The notes beneath the pieces were generated by a model that saw only the letters and a program-made list of their open reading frames with translations, was not told where the DNA came from and did not search any database. DNA of 14,869 nt from an uncultured Flavobacteriales bacterium. GTDB taxonomy: Bacteria > Bacteroidota > Bacteroidia > Flavobacteriales_D > Crocinitomicaceae. The stretch is from positions 1 to 14,869 of the forward strand of contig CAIUKX010000630.1 in NCBI GenBank assembly GCA_903899795.1, written 5' to 3'. Position numbers and translations under genes: made by a program. Shown one piece after another: positions 1 to 7,769 of the stretch; within the stretch, counting starts at the first letter, position 1, and every line of letters starts with the position of its first letter.

Positions 1-1400
1 TGGAACAATATTAACACTACTAAGAGTGAATAACTCAAATAACGTAAAAATGGATTTGGGATAGTTTTTAATACCCTTTCATTTCTTCTCAACCACCAAT
101 CTATAACTATTAAGGGTAAAATATAAATTAAGACAGTTATTTCTTTTGGTAAAATTAATAATTTGTTTGGGTGTTCAAAAATACTTTTGCTTATTTGTTT
201 TAGGTAGCCAAGGGCAGTATGCAATCCATTTGCTCTGAAAAATATCCAAGCAAACGTGATAAAAATAAAGGTCGTTCCCATTTGAAATAACTCTTTAGCG
301 TTTGGTAGTTTTCGATTTTCAGCAACAGTATCAAGTACGTATTTTCGATTTTGCTTGAGTAATAATAGTGGCATAAATCCACAGGCATGTATAAATCCCC
401 ATGCTATAAAGTTCCAGCTTGCGCCATGCCAAAAGCCACTAACAATGAAGATAATAAAAGTATTACGGATTGCTTTGTATTTACCTCCTTTTGAGCCTCC
501 AAGAGGAATATAGAGATAATCTCTGAACCAAGATGATAAAGAAATATGCCAACGCCTCCAAAATTCAGCCACACTTCTAGAGAAATAGGGATATTTAAAG
601 TTACTTAAAAGTTCAAATCCAAATAGTTTAGCAGTACCTATAGCAATATCAGAGTAGCCACTAAAATCTCCATATATTTGAAAGCTAAAAGCTATAGCGC
701 CAATGATTAAACTTAATGCATCATACGTTTCATAATTGATGTAAATTTCATCTACAATCTCCCCAAGGCTATCAGCAATAACAACTTTTTTGAACATACC
801 CCAAAGAATCAAGCGACAACCTTCAACAGCCTGAGTATAGTGAAATACTCTCCTTTTTTGAATCTGAGGTAACAAATGATTACTTCGTTCAATAGGTCCT
901 GCAACAAGCAAAGGGAAAAAGCTAACAAATACTGCATAGTCAATGAGATTTTTGACAGGTTTTTGCTTGCTTCGATATATGTCAAAGACATAAGACATGC
1001 CATGAAATGTATAAAATGATATACCTATTGGTAATGCGATTTCTAATAAAGCAGGAGTTATATGTATACCTATGAGTTCTAAGCTATACTGAAATTGAGC
1101 AACAAAAAAATTATAATATTTAAAAACACCTAATATTCCAAGATTGTTTATGATACTAAGCCATAAAAAGAGTTTTGCTCTTTTTTTATTTGCTGATGAA
1201 ACACCAAAGCCGTATAAATAATCAAGTAATGTAATCAAAAATAACAAAATCATGAATTTCCAACTCCACCATCCGTAGAAGAAATAACTTGCTCCTAGAA
1301 TCAATGAATTTTGCCAACCTATTTTTTTATTGCAAACAAACCAATATAGAATAAATACAATTGGTAGAAAAATTAAAAAATCAAATGAATTAAATAACAC
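1..1400 (-). CDS. MBOAT-family O-acyltransferase (AlgI-like), partial at its 3' end
   Basis: A single open frame reads from a GTG at 1398-1400 to the left window edge (466 codons, no stop). It starts MLFNSFDFLIFLPIVF, a typical start for AlgI-type membrane-bound O-acyltransferases, which transfer acyl (often acetyl) groups across the inner membrane onto polysaccharides or cell-wall glycans. Visible family marks are SFYTFHGMSYVFDIYR (about 128-143), GPIERSNH (168-175), QIYGDFSGYSDIAIG (241-255), RRWHISLSSWFRDYLYIPLG (282-301) and the SGFWHGASWNF block (321-331) holding the presumed catalytic His325. Many hydrophobic segments fit a multi-pass protein. The GTG start is chosen because an in-frame TAA lies upstream with no ATG between, and because of the N-terminal match. 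In related bacteria an SGNH/AlgJ-like partner often follows; here it would lie off the left edge. Family assignment is firm; the acylated substrate is unknown. Confidence 0.93.
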   Translation of the reverse strand, partial: MLFNSFDFLIFLPIVFILYWFVCNKKIGWQNSLILGASYFFYGWWSWKFMILLFLITLLDYLYGFGVSSANKKRAKLFLWLSIINNLGILGVFKYYNFFVAQFQYSLELIGIHITPALLEIALPIGISFYTFHGMSYVFDIYRSKQKPVKNLIDYAVFVSFFPLLVAGPIERSNHLLPQIQKRRVFHYTQAVEGCRLILWGMFKKVVIADSLGEIVDEIYINYETYDALSLIIGAIAFSFQIYGDFSGYSDIAIGTAKLFGFELLSNFKYPYFSRSVAEFWRRWHISLSSWFRDYLYIPLGGSKGGKYKAIRNTFIIFIVSGFWHGASWNFIAWGFIHACGFMPLLLLKQNRKYVLDTVAENRKLPNAKELFQMGTTFIFITFAWIFFRANGLHTALGYLKQISKSIFEHPNKLLILPKEITVLIYILPLIVIDWWLRRNERVLKTIPNPFLRYLSYSLLVVLILF

Positions 1401-1430
1401 GACTTTATGAAGTTTTTTATATTTGTTAAG

Positions 1431-1446
1431 ACATTAAATTTAATGT
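1431..1446. repeat. perfect 16-bp palindrome in a divergent intergenic region
   Basis: The sequence acattaaatttaatgt equals its own reverse complement. It lies about 30 bp upstream of the MBOAT GTG start and upstream of the divergent crcB. It could be a dimer-type regulator site, but AT-rich DNA produces palindromes by chance, so the function is only inferred. Confidence 0.45.
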
Positions 1447-1455
1447 TCCTTCATA

Positions 1456-1486
1456 AAAGTATTAAAATTAATTGATTTAATACTTT
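1456..1486. promoter_or_regulatory. 11-bp inverted repeat, possible divergent promoter or operator
   Basis: The arms aaagtattaaa (1456-1466) and tttaatacttt (1476-1486) are perfect reverse complements around a 9-nt loop. Read outwards, each arm presents TTTAATACTTT, which resembles the Bacteroidota -7 element TAnnTTTG (TACTTTTA at 1461-1454 on the minus strand). One copy points to the MBOAT gene and the other to crcB. There is no T tract, so a terminator is unlikely. The role as promoter or operator is inference. Confidence 0.4.
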
Positions 1487-1587
1487 GGCAAATTGTAACG
1501 ATAATTAGTAATAAACGAAGAGGAATATGTAATGTTACTTTAGCGTTTTATTTTGTAAATGAGTAATATTACAGAAATTTACAATCT

Positions 1588-1953
1588 ATGATGACGTTAC
1601 TTTACATTTTTATTGGAGGTGGTTTAGGGAGTCTCGCGCGTTATGGAGTTTCAAAGTTTTCGGAACATTATTTTTCGATTCAGTTTCCAATAGCAACCTT
1701 TATTTCCAATATGGTTTCCTGTATTATTTTAGGGTTAGTGATCTATATTTTTAAAGAAAAGATCAATTACCAATCGTTTATCAGTCCCTTATTACTGATC
1801 GGTTTTTGCGGGGGATTCAGTACATTCAGCACCTTCAGTAATGAAACTGTACAGTTGGTTACAAATGGTCAATGGTTTTGGGCAATAGCGAATGTACTCA
1901 TTTCTATAGTAACTGCTTTTTCGATTATTTATTGGCTTAAAACGACGAATTGA
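1588..1953 (+). CDS. crcB: fluoride ion channel CrcB/Fluc
   Basis: This 121-residue protein has the length and motifs of the Fluc/CrcB family, dual-topology dimeric channels that expel fluoride across the inner membrane. Visible are GGGLGSLARYG (10-20), the helix-2 Asn41 in FISNMVSCIILG, and GFCGGFSTFSTFSNE (72-86), whose phenylalanines (F80, F83) form the known Phe box. Four hydrophobic helices fit the fold. ATGs at 1588 and 1591 are equally possible starts. The gene stands alone, divergent from the MBOAT gene and convergent with the PlsC-like gene. I looked for a fluoride riboswitch in the leader of about 90 nt and saw none, so regulation is not evident. Confidence 0.95.
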   Translation: MMTLLYIFIGGGLGSLARYGVSKFSEHYFSIQFPIATFISNMVSCIILGLVIYIFKEKINYQSFISPLLLIGFCGGFSTFSTFSNETVQLVTNGQWFWAIANVLISIVTAFSIIYWLKTTN

Positions 1954-2060
1954 GGCTAAGACTAAGGTTAGAGTTTGTTCAGTGTAGCCCTTTCACTACT
2001 AACAATTAACTTGGACGCCTAATATTGCTTTTTTTCCCAAATATCCAGCATCAATACTTC

Positions 2061-3389
2061 CTAGGTATTTGGCAGCAAGAGATGTATTTTTTCAAGTAGA
2101 GCCTGACGTTTCGAAATAATTTTAGACAAATCCATTTTTTGGATGATCCCTTTTGTTTTATAATCTTTCAGTTTCATAAAATAAATGTAGGCGATCAATC
2201 CGCAACTTGGAATGAAAAAGAAGTAGTATGCTAAACTTAACCAATAACTAGGGTAGACAAAATGGTAGAAAAGGAAAATAAATGGGATGTTGAAAATTCC
2301 CATGAAAACCTTACCGAGCAGCATTTTGACTGAGCCCCAGAATACTTTTCGTTTGAAACTCTTTTCAGTGAAACGCTTTACCAGTATATAGGGAATGTAA
2401 CAATGAATTAGACCTATGAGCATAAAGGGCCAAAGTGTTAATAAAAACAATAATTCTTTGAATCGGCTTCCTTTGTTTTCAGATTGGAAATCGTAAACGT
2501 ATTTTTCTTTTAACTTGAAACGTTTCAATAAGTTGAAATATCCTTCCAGTTCAGATTTCAAATCAAGGATTTCAGGCGAATTATCCAGTTTTTCAGCATT
2601 CATCCAGTTGGCCAGACTTTGAGAATAACGCCATTTCGAATACAAAGAAAGTTTCGGATTGTAATTATCAGCATTCATTCCTTTACGAGTCAATTGCATC
2701 ACGTTTTCGTGAAAAGAAGTCCAGTTTTTATCAGCTACATGGGTGATTTGTTCCTGCATTAACTTTTCTATTTTCTTTGTGAGTTCGTTGATGACCTTAC
2801 TAGGATTTTCTTGAAAAGCTTCTTTGTAATCGTTCAAACAGATTTTATCGGATGTCGAAATTAAGATATCACTTCGCATTTTATTAGGGTCAGAATAATT
2901 ACATCCTACAGCTGCAATGTAGACCTTCTTTTTCCAATTCATATCTTCCAAGGCAATAAATCCGATTCGAACAGCTCCTTTTTTTACAGGTTTAAGTCGT
3001 CGAATAAAAACGTCATCCGTAAATCCTTCTCCAAAGATCAATAAATTTCTACCGAAGGAAAGAATCCGACTACATGTTTTAAAAACTTCTTCATTTTTGT
3101 TTTTTGTGTCTTCACCATCGTGTTGTCTGTAGATGGGTAACATATGGGCTGCCCATAATACGGGTTTTAAAAGTGGAGTAAAAATATCGGAACGAGTCAT
3201 GAAAAACACGATGGGTCTTCTGAATAATGCCACAAGTAATGGATCCATGAAAGAAGCAGCATGATTACTAACATAAATGGTTCTTCCGTAAAATTCTTTT
3301 GGGGCGTTGTAAACAGCTCTTTTTCTAAAATACAATCTTGTAGCTATACGTAGTGAAAAGAAGAGAATAATGTAAAAAAAGCGCATCAT
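2061..3389 (-). CDS. PlsC-like glycerolipid acyltransferase with a long membrane C-terminus
   Basis: The N-terminal half carries the acyltransferase signature of the PlsC/LPLAT family: NHAASFMD (42-49, with H43 and D49 as the HX4D catalytic pair), PIYRQHDG (85-92, the second block) and IFGEGFT (118-124, the EG block with E121). These enzymes acylate lysophosphatidate or related acceptors at the inner membrane. A short hydrophobic N-terminus (1-18) precedes the domain. The 442-residue protein is much longer than a basic PlsC (about 240-250). The additional region has a polar, helical middle (about 190-310) and three to four hydrophobic helices (about 312-405). The third block lacks the Pro of the usual FPEG. 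An exact -7 match lies 20 bp upstream of the start. The acceptor cannot be deduced. Confidence 0.85.
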   Translation of the reverse strand: MMRFFYIILFFSLRIATRLYFRKRAVYNAPKEFYGRTIYVSNHAASFMDPLLVALFRRPIVFFMTRSDIFTPLLKPVLWAAHMLPIYRQHDGEDTKNKNEEVFKTCSRILSFGRNLLIFGEGFTDDVFIRRLKPVKKGAVRIGFIALEDMNWKKKVYIAAVGCNYSDPNKMRSDILISTSDKICLNDYKEAFQENPSKVINELTKKIEKLMQEQITHVADKNWTSFHENVMQLTRKGMNADNYNPKLSLYSKWRYSQSLANWMNAEKLDNSPEILDLKSELEGYFNLLKRFKLKEKYVYDFQSENKGSRFKELLFLLTLWPFMLIGLIHCYIPYILVKRFTEKSFKRKVFWGSVKMLLGKVFMGIFNIPFIFLFYHFVYPSYWLSLAYYFFFIPSCGLIAYIYFMKLKDYKTKGIIQKMDLSKIISKRQALLEKIHLLLPNT

Positions 3390-3408
3390 GACGGATTCAA
3401 TTTAGGTA

Positions 3409-3416
3409 CAAATTTA
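3409..3416 (-). promoter_or_regulatory. -7 promoter element of the PlsC-like gene
   Basis: On the minus strand this reads TAAATTTG, an exact match to the Bacteroidota -7 consensus TAnnTTTG, ending 19 bp before the ATG at 3389. No clear TTTG is present 19-21 bp further upstream, so the -33 half is weak. Confidence 0.5.
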
Positions 3417-3513
3417 TCAATTGATTTTTAATGAGGAATTAACTTCGTTGCTACTTTGTGGTTTTGATTTCTAAATGTGGTTTTAAAAATAAAAGCGAGC
3501 ATGGATATTTTAG

Positions 3514-3521
3514 TATATTTG
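3514..3521 (+). promoter_or_regulatory. -7 promoter element of the deacetylase-GNAT pair
   Basis: TATATTTG exactly matches TAnnTTTG. Transcription from it would begin near 3526-3528, after the first possible ATG at 3523. This argues that translation starts at the downstream ATG at 3577. No good -33 TTTG is visible. Confidence 0.5.
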
Positions 3522-3576
3522 GTTGATGATTCAACTATTATTGGTTGAATTACAGTGTATTTCTATAATTAAATCA

Positions 3577-4554
3577 ATGAAAGATAAAGTTTTGCATCTG
3601 TTTCGACGCATGACGTTTGATTTTTTACCCTTTAGGCAGAAAAAATCAATACTTGTCCTTATGTTTCACCAAGTGAACAATGATAAAGCACTTTTTTATC
3701 CTGCTGTACCGGTTCATGTATTCAAGGAAATGTGTGAATTTGTTCAGAAATATTACGAAGTTTTACATTTCTCTGAAATCGACACCTATTTTTCAAAACC
3801 GAATAAAAAACCAGCTGCTGTGATTACGTTTGATGATGGGCATTACGATATTTTGGCAAATGCTTTTCCGATTCTGAAAGAACTTGGACTCAAATTCAAT
3901 GTGAATATTGATACTGAAATTCTAGAGACAGCGAAACCTCAAGATTTTGTGAGGGTTTATGATATTTTGAATCAAACAAAAATAGATTCATTTGAAAATA
4001 GAAAATTTATGAAAGAAGTTGTACAGATTGATATGCAGAGACCTATAAATACGGAATCGGTTTTTACAGCTTTACTTTCGGAATTACCTAAGGATAAGCG
4101 CAGAGAATTTGTGGTTGAAATGGGAGAAATTACAGGAATGAAAGATGCTGATTATTCAAAAATGTTGTCTCAGAGTGATTTGAAGGAATTGAATAAAAGT
4201 GGTTTGGTAGAATTTGGGTCGCACAGCCATTCCCATGCGATTTTAACCAAACTCACCAGAGATGATTTGGAGTTTGAATTGACTCATTCGAAATCAGTAC
4301 TGGAAGGTATTATCGAAAAAGAAATAGATGTAATTGCTTATCCCAATGGGAAGGTAAATGATGAGATTGAGGTTTTGTCTAAAAGTTTAGGTTATAGATT
4401 TTTACTGAAAACGGAAGATAGAATCAACAAAGTTAAAAACAATGGTTTGGGTCAGGGTTTTTATCGGGTCAATCAATATCATCAATCCACAAATATGGCC
4501 TTGGCACACACTTACGGTTTGCAAAAGATTATAAAAAATATGTTGAAGAAATAA
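3577..4554 (+). CDS. polysaccharide deacetylase family protein (carbohydrate esterase 4)
   Basis: The NodB-type fold is shown by ITFDDG (83-88; the Asp pair D86/D87 supplies the base and a metal ligand), GSHSHSHA (214-221; His216 and His220 as the HxxxH metal site) and AYPNGK (254-259). Such enzymes remove N-acetyl (sometimes O-acetyl) groups from amino sugars in surface glycans or peptidoglycan. Between the first two motifs lies an insertion of roughly 125 residues with no recognisable domain. ATGs exist at 3523 and 3577; I take 3577 (325 residues, MKDKVLHLFRR) because the exact -7 element sits at 3514-3521. No secretion signal is evident, so the protein may act on a cytoplasmic or lipid-linked glycan precursor. 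The stop codon overlaps the ATG of the next gene by one base, which suggests translational coupling. Confidence 0.88.
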   Translation: MKDKVLHLFRRMTFDFLPFRQKKSILVLMFHQVNNDKALFYPAVPVHVFKEMCEFVQKYYEVLHFSEIDTYFSKPNKKPAAVITFDDGHYDILANAFPILKELGLKFNVNIDTEILETAKPQDFVRVYDILNQTKIDSFENRKFMKEVVQIDMQRPINTESVFTALLSELPKDKRREFVVEMGEITGMKDADYSKMLSQSDLKELNKSGLVEFGSHSHSHAILTKLTRDDLEFELTHSKSVLEGIIEKEIDVIAYPNGKVNDEIEVLSKSLGYRFLLKTEDRINKVKNNGLGQGFYRVNQYHQSTNMALAHTYGLQKIIKNMLKK

Positions 4555-5525
4555 TGGAAGAATATTCGTACAGAAGATTAAATAAAAACGATATTCCACA
4601 ACTTGAAAATTTATTTCTAAGTGCCTTTGGTCAATCTGTTAAGGGAAATTTTTTCAAATGGAAATATTTTGAAAATCCTTTTGGAGATGCATTACTTATC
4701 GGTGTGTTCTTTCAAGATGTTTTGGTTGGTTCCGGTGCTATGATTCCAGAAAAAATGTCCAATTCCGGAAAAATAATATCCGTCTATAAGTGTACGGATT
4801 TAATGACACATCCTAATCATCAAAAGAGGGGTTTATCGAAATCCGTTAATAAACTATTGGCTCAGGAAGTTGAAATTGAAAATTGTAGTTTTTCGTATAC
4901 TTTGTGTTCAAAAGTATCAACGAAGAGTTTTCTAAAGACAAATTGGTTATTTGTTGGTGAAATTCTCAATTTTTTTAAACCGAGAATACTACTGAATTTA
5001 ACTTCCGTTTTTGTGAGGTCAAGGAATTCTGGTATAAAATATTACAGGGAAATAGCAGGTTTACTAGATCGTTATAATTTCAGTAATTCGTCTGAAGGTA
5101 TGGCGTTACAGAAAACAGTAGAGTTTGTAAAATGGAGAACTTCCAATCCTAATTTTACCTATTCCATTCTCTGTCATTACAATGCAGAGAACGAAATAAA
5201 CGGATATCTTATCTTTAGTATTTCAAGCAATAATTTGGCAAATCTTATCGATATTGATTCGAGTGACAAAACAGTTTTGAAAGGATTATTCAGAGAATTT
5301 GAAAAGGTAGTTCTCAAAAATAAGTACAAAGGAATCCTGGTTATGTGCTTGAAAAATAGTTCACTGAGTAGATATGCATCTAAGAGAGGATATATTTACA
5401 ATCCTTTCAAGAAGGGACCTTTGAAAACCATTTTGGATTTTAATATTAAAAACGCTTTGGTAGATCCACCTTCTCCAAAAACAAAAGCTTATGATATTAC
5501 AGCCTTAAATTATGATGATATTTAG
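4554..5525 (+). CDS. GNAT-family N-acetyltransferase paired with the deacetylase
   Basis: The 323-residue protein opens with a GNAT fold: YSYRRLNKNDIPQLENLF (5-21), FKWKYFENPFGDALLIG (34-50) and motif A, DLMTHPNHQKRGLSKSVNKL (82-101), where Q90-K-R-G93-L-S95 forms the acetyl-CoA pyrophosphate loop. The usual third small residue (Gly/Ala) is Ser95. The F/W-KY..NP.G segment is typical of the larger two-domain GNAT proteins, and the C-terminal half may be a second, degenerate GNAT domain. The ATG overlaps the TAA of the deacetylase (TAATG). Paired with a deacetylase it may re-acylate the exposed amine of a surface sugar, but the acceptor is inferred. A terminator follows 20 bp after the stop. 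Confidence 0.8.
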   Translation: MEEYSYRRLNKNDIPQLENLFLSAFGQSVKGNFFKWKYFENPFGDALLIGVFFQDVLVGSGAMIPEKMSNSGKIISVYKCTDLMTHPNHQKRGLSKSVNKLLAQEVEIENCSFSYTLCSKVSTKSFLKTNWLFVGEILNFFKPRILLNLTSVFVRSRNSGIKYYREIAGLLDRYNFSNSSEGMALQKTVEFVKWRTSNPNFTYSILCHYNAENEINGYLIFSISSNNLANLIDIDSSDKTVLKGLFREFEKVVLKNKYKGILVMCLKNSSLSRYASKRGYIYNPFKKGPLKTILDFNIKNALVDPPSPKTKAYDITALNYDDI

Positions 5526-5546
5526 AAAGAGGGAATTTCAAAATAG

Positions 5547-5582
5547 AAAAAGTGCGCCTTAGATTAATAAAGCGCACTTTTT
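5547..5582. terminator. bidirectional intrinsic terminator between the GNAT gene and pruA
   Basis: The arms AAAAAGTGCGC (5547-5557) and GCGCACTTTTT (5572-5582) form a perfect 11-bp stem with a 14-nt loop. Seven Ts (5578-5584) end it on the plus strand and five Ts on the minus strand. It can therefore stop both the GNAT transcript and the convergent pruA transcript. Confidence 0.88.
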
Positions 5583-5633
5583 TTATAATTTAACTTTTGG
5601 TAAATTGAAGTTTGAGTCTAGATTTCACATTTT

Positions 5634-7262
5634 CTATCCCAAAAATGGATATCTATAATCTGTTGGTGGCACAAATGTTTCTTTGATTGTTCGGGCAGAA
5701 ACCCAACGTAACAGATTCATTGCTGCTCCAGCTTTATCATTTGTACCTGAACCTCTTGCTCCACCGAATGGTTGCTGACCTACGACTGCTCCTGTTGGTT
5801 TGTCATTGATATAGAAATTACCAGCTGCATTTTCCAATTTTTTGATGGCAGTATTGATCGCATAACGATCGTTCGAAATGATTGACCCTGTCAAAGCGTA
5901 ATCAGAAGTTTGATCCAAAATTTCCATTGTTTCTTCGTATTTCTCTGCATCGTAGACATACACTGTCAATACAGGTCCAAAGATTTCTTCACACATGGTT
6001 CGGAATTTTGCATTCGTCGTCACAACTACTGTGGGGTGAATGAAATATCCAACTGATTTATCGTATGTTCCACCGCAAATGATTTCAGCATCATTTTGAG
6101 TTTTTACGTAATCAATATAACCTGCGATTTTATCAAATGCTTTTTCATCAATTACTGCATTGACGAAATTCGAAGGATCTTCCGTTGAACCGATTTTGAA
6201 AGAATTGACTTGTTTTACCAAAATTTCTTTCACTTCAGGCCAGATATTCGAAGGAATATAAGCTCTTGATGCAGCCGAACATTTTTGTCCTTGGTATTCA
6301 AATGCCCCTCTTGACATAGCTGTAGCAACTTCAGCAGCACTAGCGGATTTGTGAACCATGATAAAGTCTTTACCACCTGTTTCCCCAACGATGCGAGGAT
6401 AGGTTCTGTATTTTTCGAGATTATCACCGATTTCTTTCCACAATGAACGGAAAACTCCAGTTGAACCAGTAAAATTGAATCCGGCAAAATCTTTGTGTTT
6501 GAAAATCACATCACCAGCTATAGGACCACGAACATTGACCATGTTGATCACACCATCAGGTACACCTGCAGCTTTAAACAATTCCATGATGACTTGTGCC
6601 GAATATAGTTGTGTTTCTGCAGGTTTCCATACCACAACATTTCCCATCATAGCTGGAGCAGCACATAAATTACCAGCAATAGCTGTAAAGTTAAAGGGAG
6701 TTAATGCAAAAACAAATCCTTCTAAAGGTCGATATTCTAATCTATTCCACATTCCTGGTAAAGAATCAGGTTGCTCGGAATAAACTTGAGTCATGTATTG
6801 TACATTGAAACGAAGGAAGTCAACCAATTCGCAGGCCGCATCAATTTCCGCTTGAAAAACATTTTTAGATTGTCCCAGCATCGTTGCTGCGTTCATTTTT
6901 GAACGAAAAGGTCCTGCTAATAAATCGGCAGCTTTCAAAAAGATAGATGCTCTTTGTTCCCAGGCTAAATCTGCCCATTGTTTACGTGCAGCCATGGCCG
7001 CCTCTATTGCTTGTTCCACGTGCGAAGCATCACCAATGTTAGAATAGCCCAGTACTTTCGTATGATCGTGTGGAGGGGAAATTTTCTTTTTGTCGTTTGT
7101 ACGAATTTCTTTACCACCAATGTACATAGGAACGTCTATAGCTTCCTGATTGTACATTTCTCTGTATTTTGAAATCAATTCATCTCTTTCCGGAGAACCC
7201 GGGGCGTAACTTTTTACAGGTTCATTGATTGCTGTCGGAACTTTAAATATTGCATTTGACAT
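5634..7262 (-). CDS. pruA: L-glutamate gamma-semialdehyde (1-pyrroline-5-carboxylate) dehydrogenase
   Basis: This aldehyde dehydrogenase oxidises glutamate-5-semialdehyde, in equilibrium with pyrroline-5-carboxylate, to glutamate with NAD+. It is the second step of proline breakdown. Visible are TPFNFTA (188-194), WKPAET (212-217), the NAD loop FTGSTG (264-269), catalytic Glu294 in VGETGGKD, nucleophile Cys328 in GQKCSAASRAY, and the C-terminal QPFGGARGSGTNDKAG block. Length is 542 residues, normal for stand-alone PruA. The frame is open 18 codons further, but the ATG at 7262 gives MSNAIFKVP..NEPVKSYAPGSPE, the usual N-terminus in Bacteroidota. The upstream ATG (7316) would also place a promoter-like sequence inside the gene. 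No proline dehydrogenase gene is in the window, so the first step is encoded elsewhere. Confidence 0.96.
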   Translation of the reverse strand: MSNAIFKVPTAINEPVKSYAPGSPERDELISKYREMYNQEAIDVPMYIGGKEIRTNDKKKISPPHDHTKVLGYSNIGDASHVEQAIEAAMAARKQWADLAWEQRASIFLKAADLLAGPFRSKMNAATMLGQSKNVFQAEIDAACELVDFLRFNVQYMTQVYSEQPDSLPGMWNRLEYRPLEGFVFALTPFNFTAIAGNLCAAPAMMGNVVVWKPAETQLYSAQVIMELFKAAGVPDGVINMVNVRGPIAGDVIFKHKDFAGFNFTGSTGVFRSLWKEIGDNLEKYRTYPRIVGETGGKDFIMVHKSASAAEVATAMSRGAFEYQGQKCSAASRAYIPSNIWPEVKEILVKQVNSFKIGSTEDPSNFVNAVIDEKAFDKIAGYIDYVKTQNDAEIICGGTYDKSVGYFIHPTVVVTTNAKFRTMCEEIFGPVLTVYVYDAEKYEETMEILDQTSDYALTGSIISNDRYAINTAIKKLENAAGNFYINDKPTGAVVGQQPFGGARGSGTNDKAGAAMNLLRWVSARTIKETFVPPTDYRYPFLG

Positions 7263-7286
7263 AATAAAGTGTGTTTTTTTGAGATG

Positions 7287-7317
7287 TAAAAGTAAGTAAT
7301 GTTGTTTATCTAACAAT
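7287..7317 (-). promoter_or_regulatory. candidate pruA promoter
   Basis: On the minus strand ATTG (7317-7314) is followed after exactly 19 bp by TACTTTTA (7294-7287). This compares with the consensus TTTG-N19-TAnnTTTG with one mismatch in each half. It lies 24 bp before the chosen ATG. Confidence 0.4.
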
Positions 7318-7504
7318 GTATTATCTTACCAAAATCGATCTATATTTTTGCTATTATTGAACGGACAAACCTTTTTCAATTTTTGATCCTTTTTTTTCTC
7401 ACAAAAATCAAAAAAAGTGTCAATTGGTATTGATTCGGTTATGTTGTCAAATAATACAAATGGATTTCTATTTGTGAATAGTAAAATCTCCACTAATTTT
7501 TTTG

Positions 7505-7512
7505 TATTTTTG
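7505..7512 (+). promoter_or_regulatory. -7 promoter element of the small lipoprotein gene
   Basis: TATTTTTG exactly matches TAnnTTTG and ends 25 bp before the ATG at 7538, giving a leader of about 20 nt. The -33 half is not clear. Confidence 0.5.
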
Positions 7513-7537
7513 AACTACTTATCAAAGAGAATCATAT

Positions 7538-7735
7538 ATGAAAAAGATATTTGTTATTGCTGCTTTAGGGTTGACTTACTTGTGTTCATGCAATAAACAA
7601 TATACCTGCACTTGTACCGTTAATGGAACAGTTGATGTGGATACATACACCATGTACAACTCAAAACGAAAAGCAACAAAATTGTGTAAAGGTTATACCA
7701 GTTCCGTGCGCACTTGTGTTTTGGAAGCGTATTGA
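7538..7735 (+). CDS. small cysteine-rich lipoprotein, function unknown
   Basis: The 65-residue product starts MKKIFVIAALGLTYLCSC, a lipoprotein signal peptide with lipobox L15-C-S-C18. The lipidated Cys18 would begin a 48-residue mature protein. This holds four further cysteines (C24, C26, C50, C60) in a KQYTCTCTVNGT segment and a basic C-terminal part, which suggests two disulfides. The exact -7 element 25 bp upstream and the terminator after the stop support a real single-gene transcript. I recognise the general type (short Bacteroidota lipoproteins with a YTCTC start) but no defined function. The alternative frame at 7623-7808 has no such features. Confidence 0.75.
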   Translation: MKKIFVIAALGLTYLCSCNKQYTCTCTVNGTVDVDTYTMYNSKRKATKLCKGYTSSVRTCVLEAY

Positions 7736-7769
7736 TGCATTTCAGTTTAATATAGTTTTCAAAAAAAAA

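Noticed and set aside
200..1003. Short minus-strand frames within the left end, suggesting a broken region
   Set aside because: They lie in other frames of the continuous MBOAT reading frame, which is open from the GTG at 1400 to the window edge.
1487..1587. Possible fluoride riboswitch ahead of crcB
   Set aside because: The leader lacks the conserved GGnGAUGG and CUGAUGA-type core of the crcB motif, so there is no support for it.
6475..6783. A plus-strand coding frame of about 100 codons
   Set aside because: It lies antisense within pruA and has no family features or promoter, so it is a shadow of the real gene.
7380..7414. Inverted TTTTTGAT...ATCAAAAA between pruA and the small lipoprotein gene
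   Set aside because: The arms are 8 bp of almost pure A/T with a 19-nt spacer. This is expected often in such DNA and does not coincide with a promoter element.
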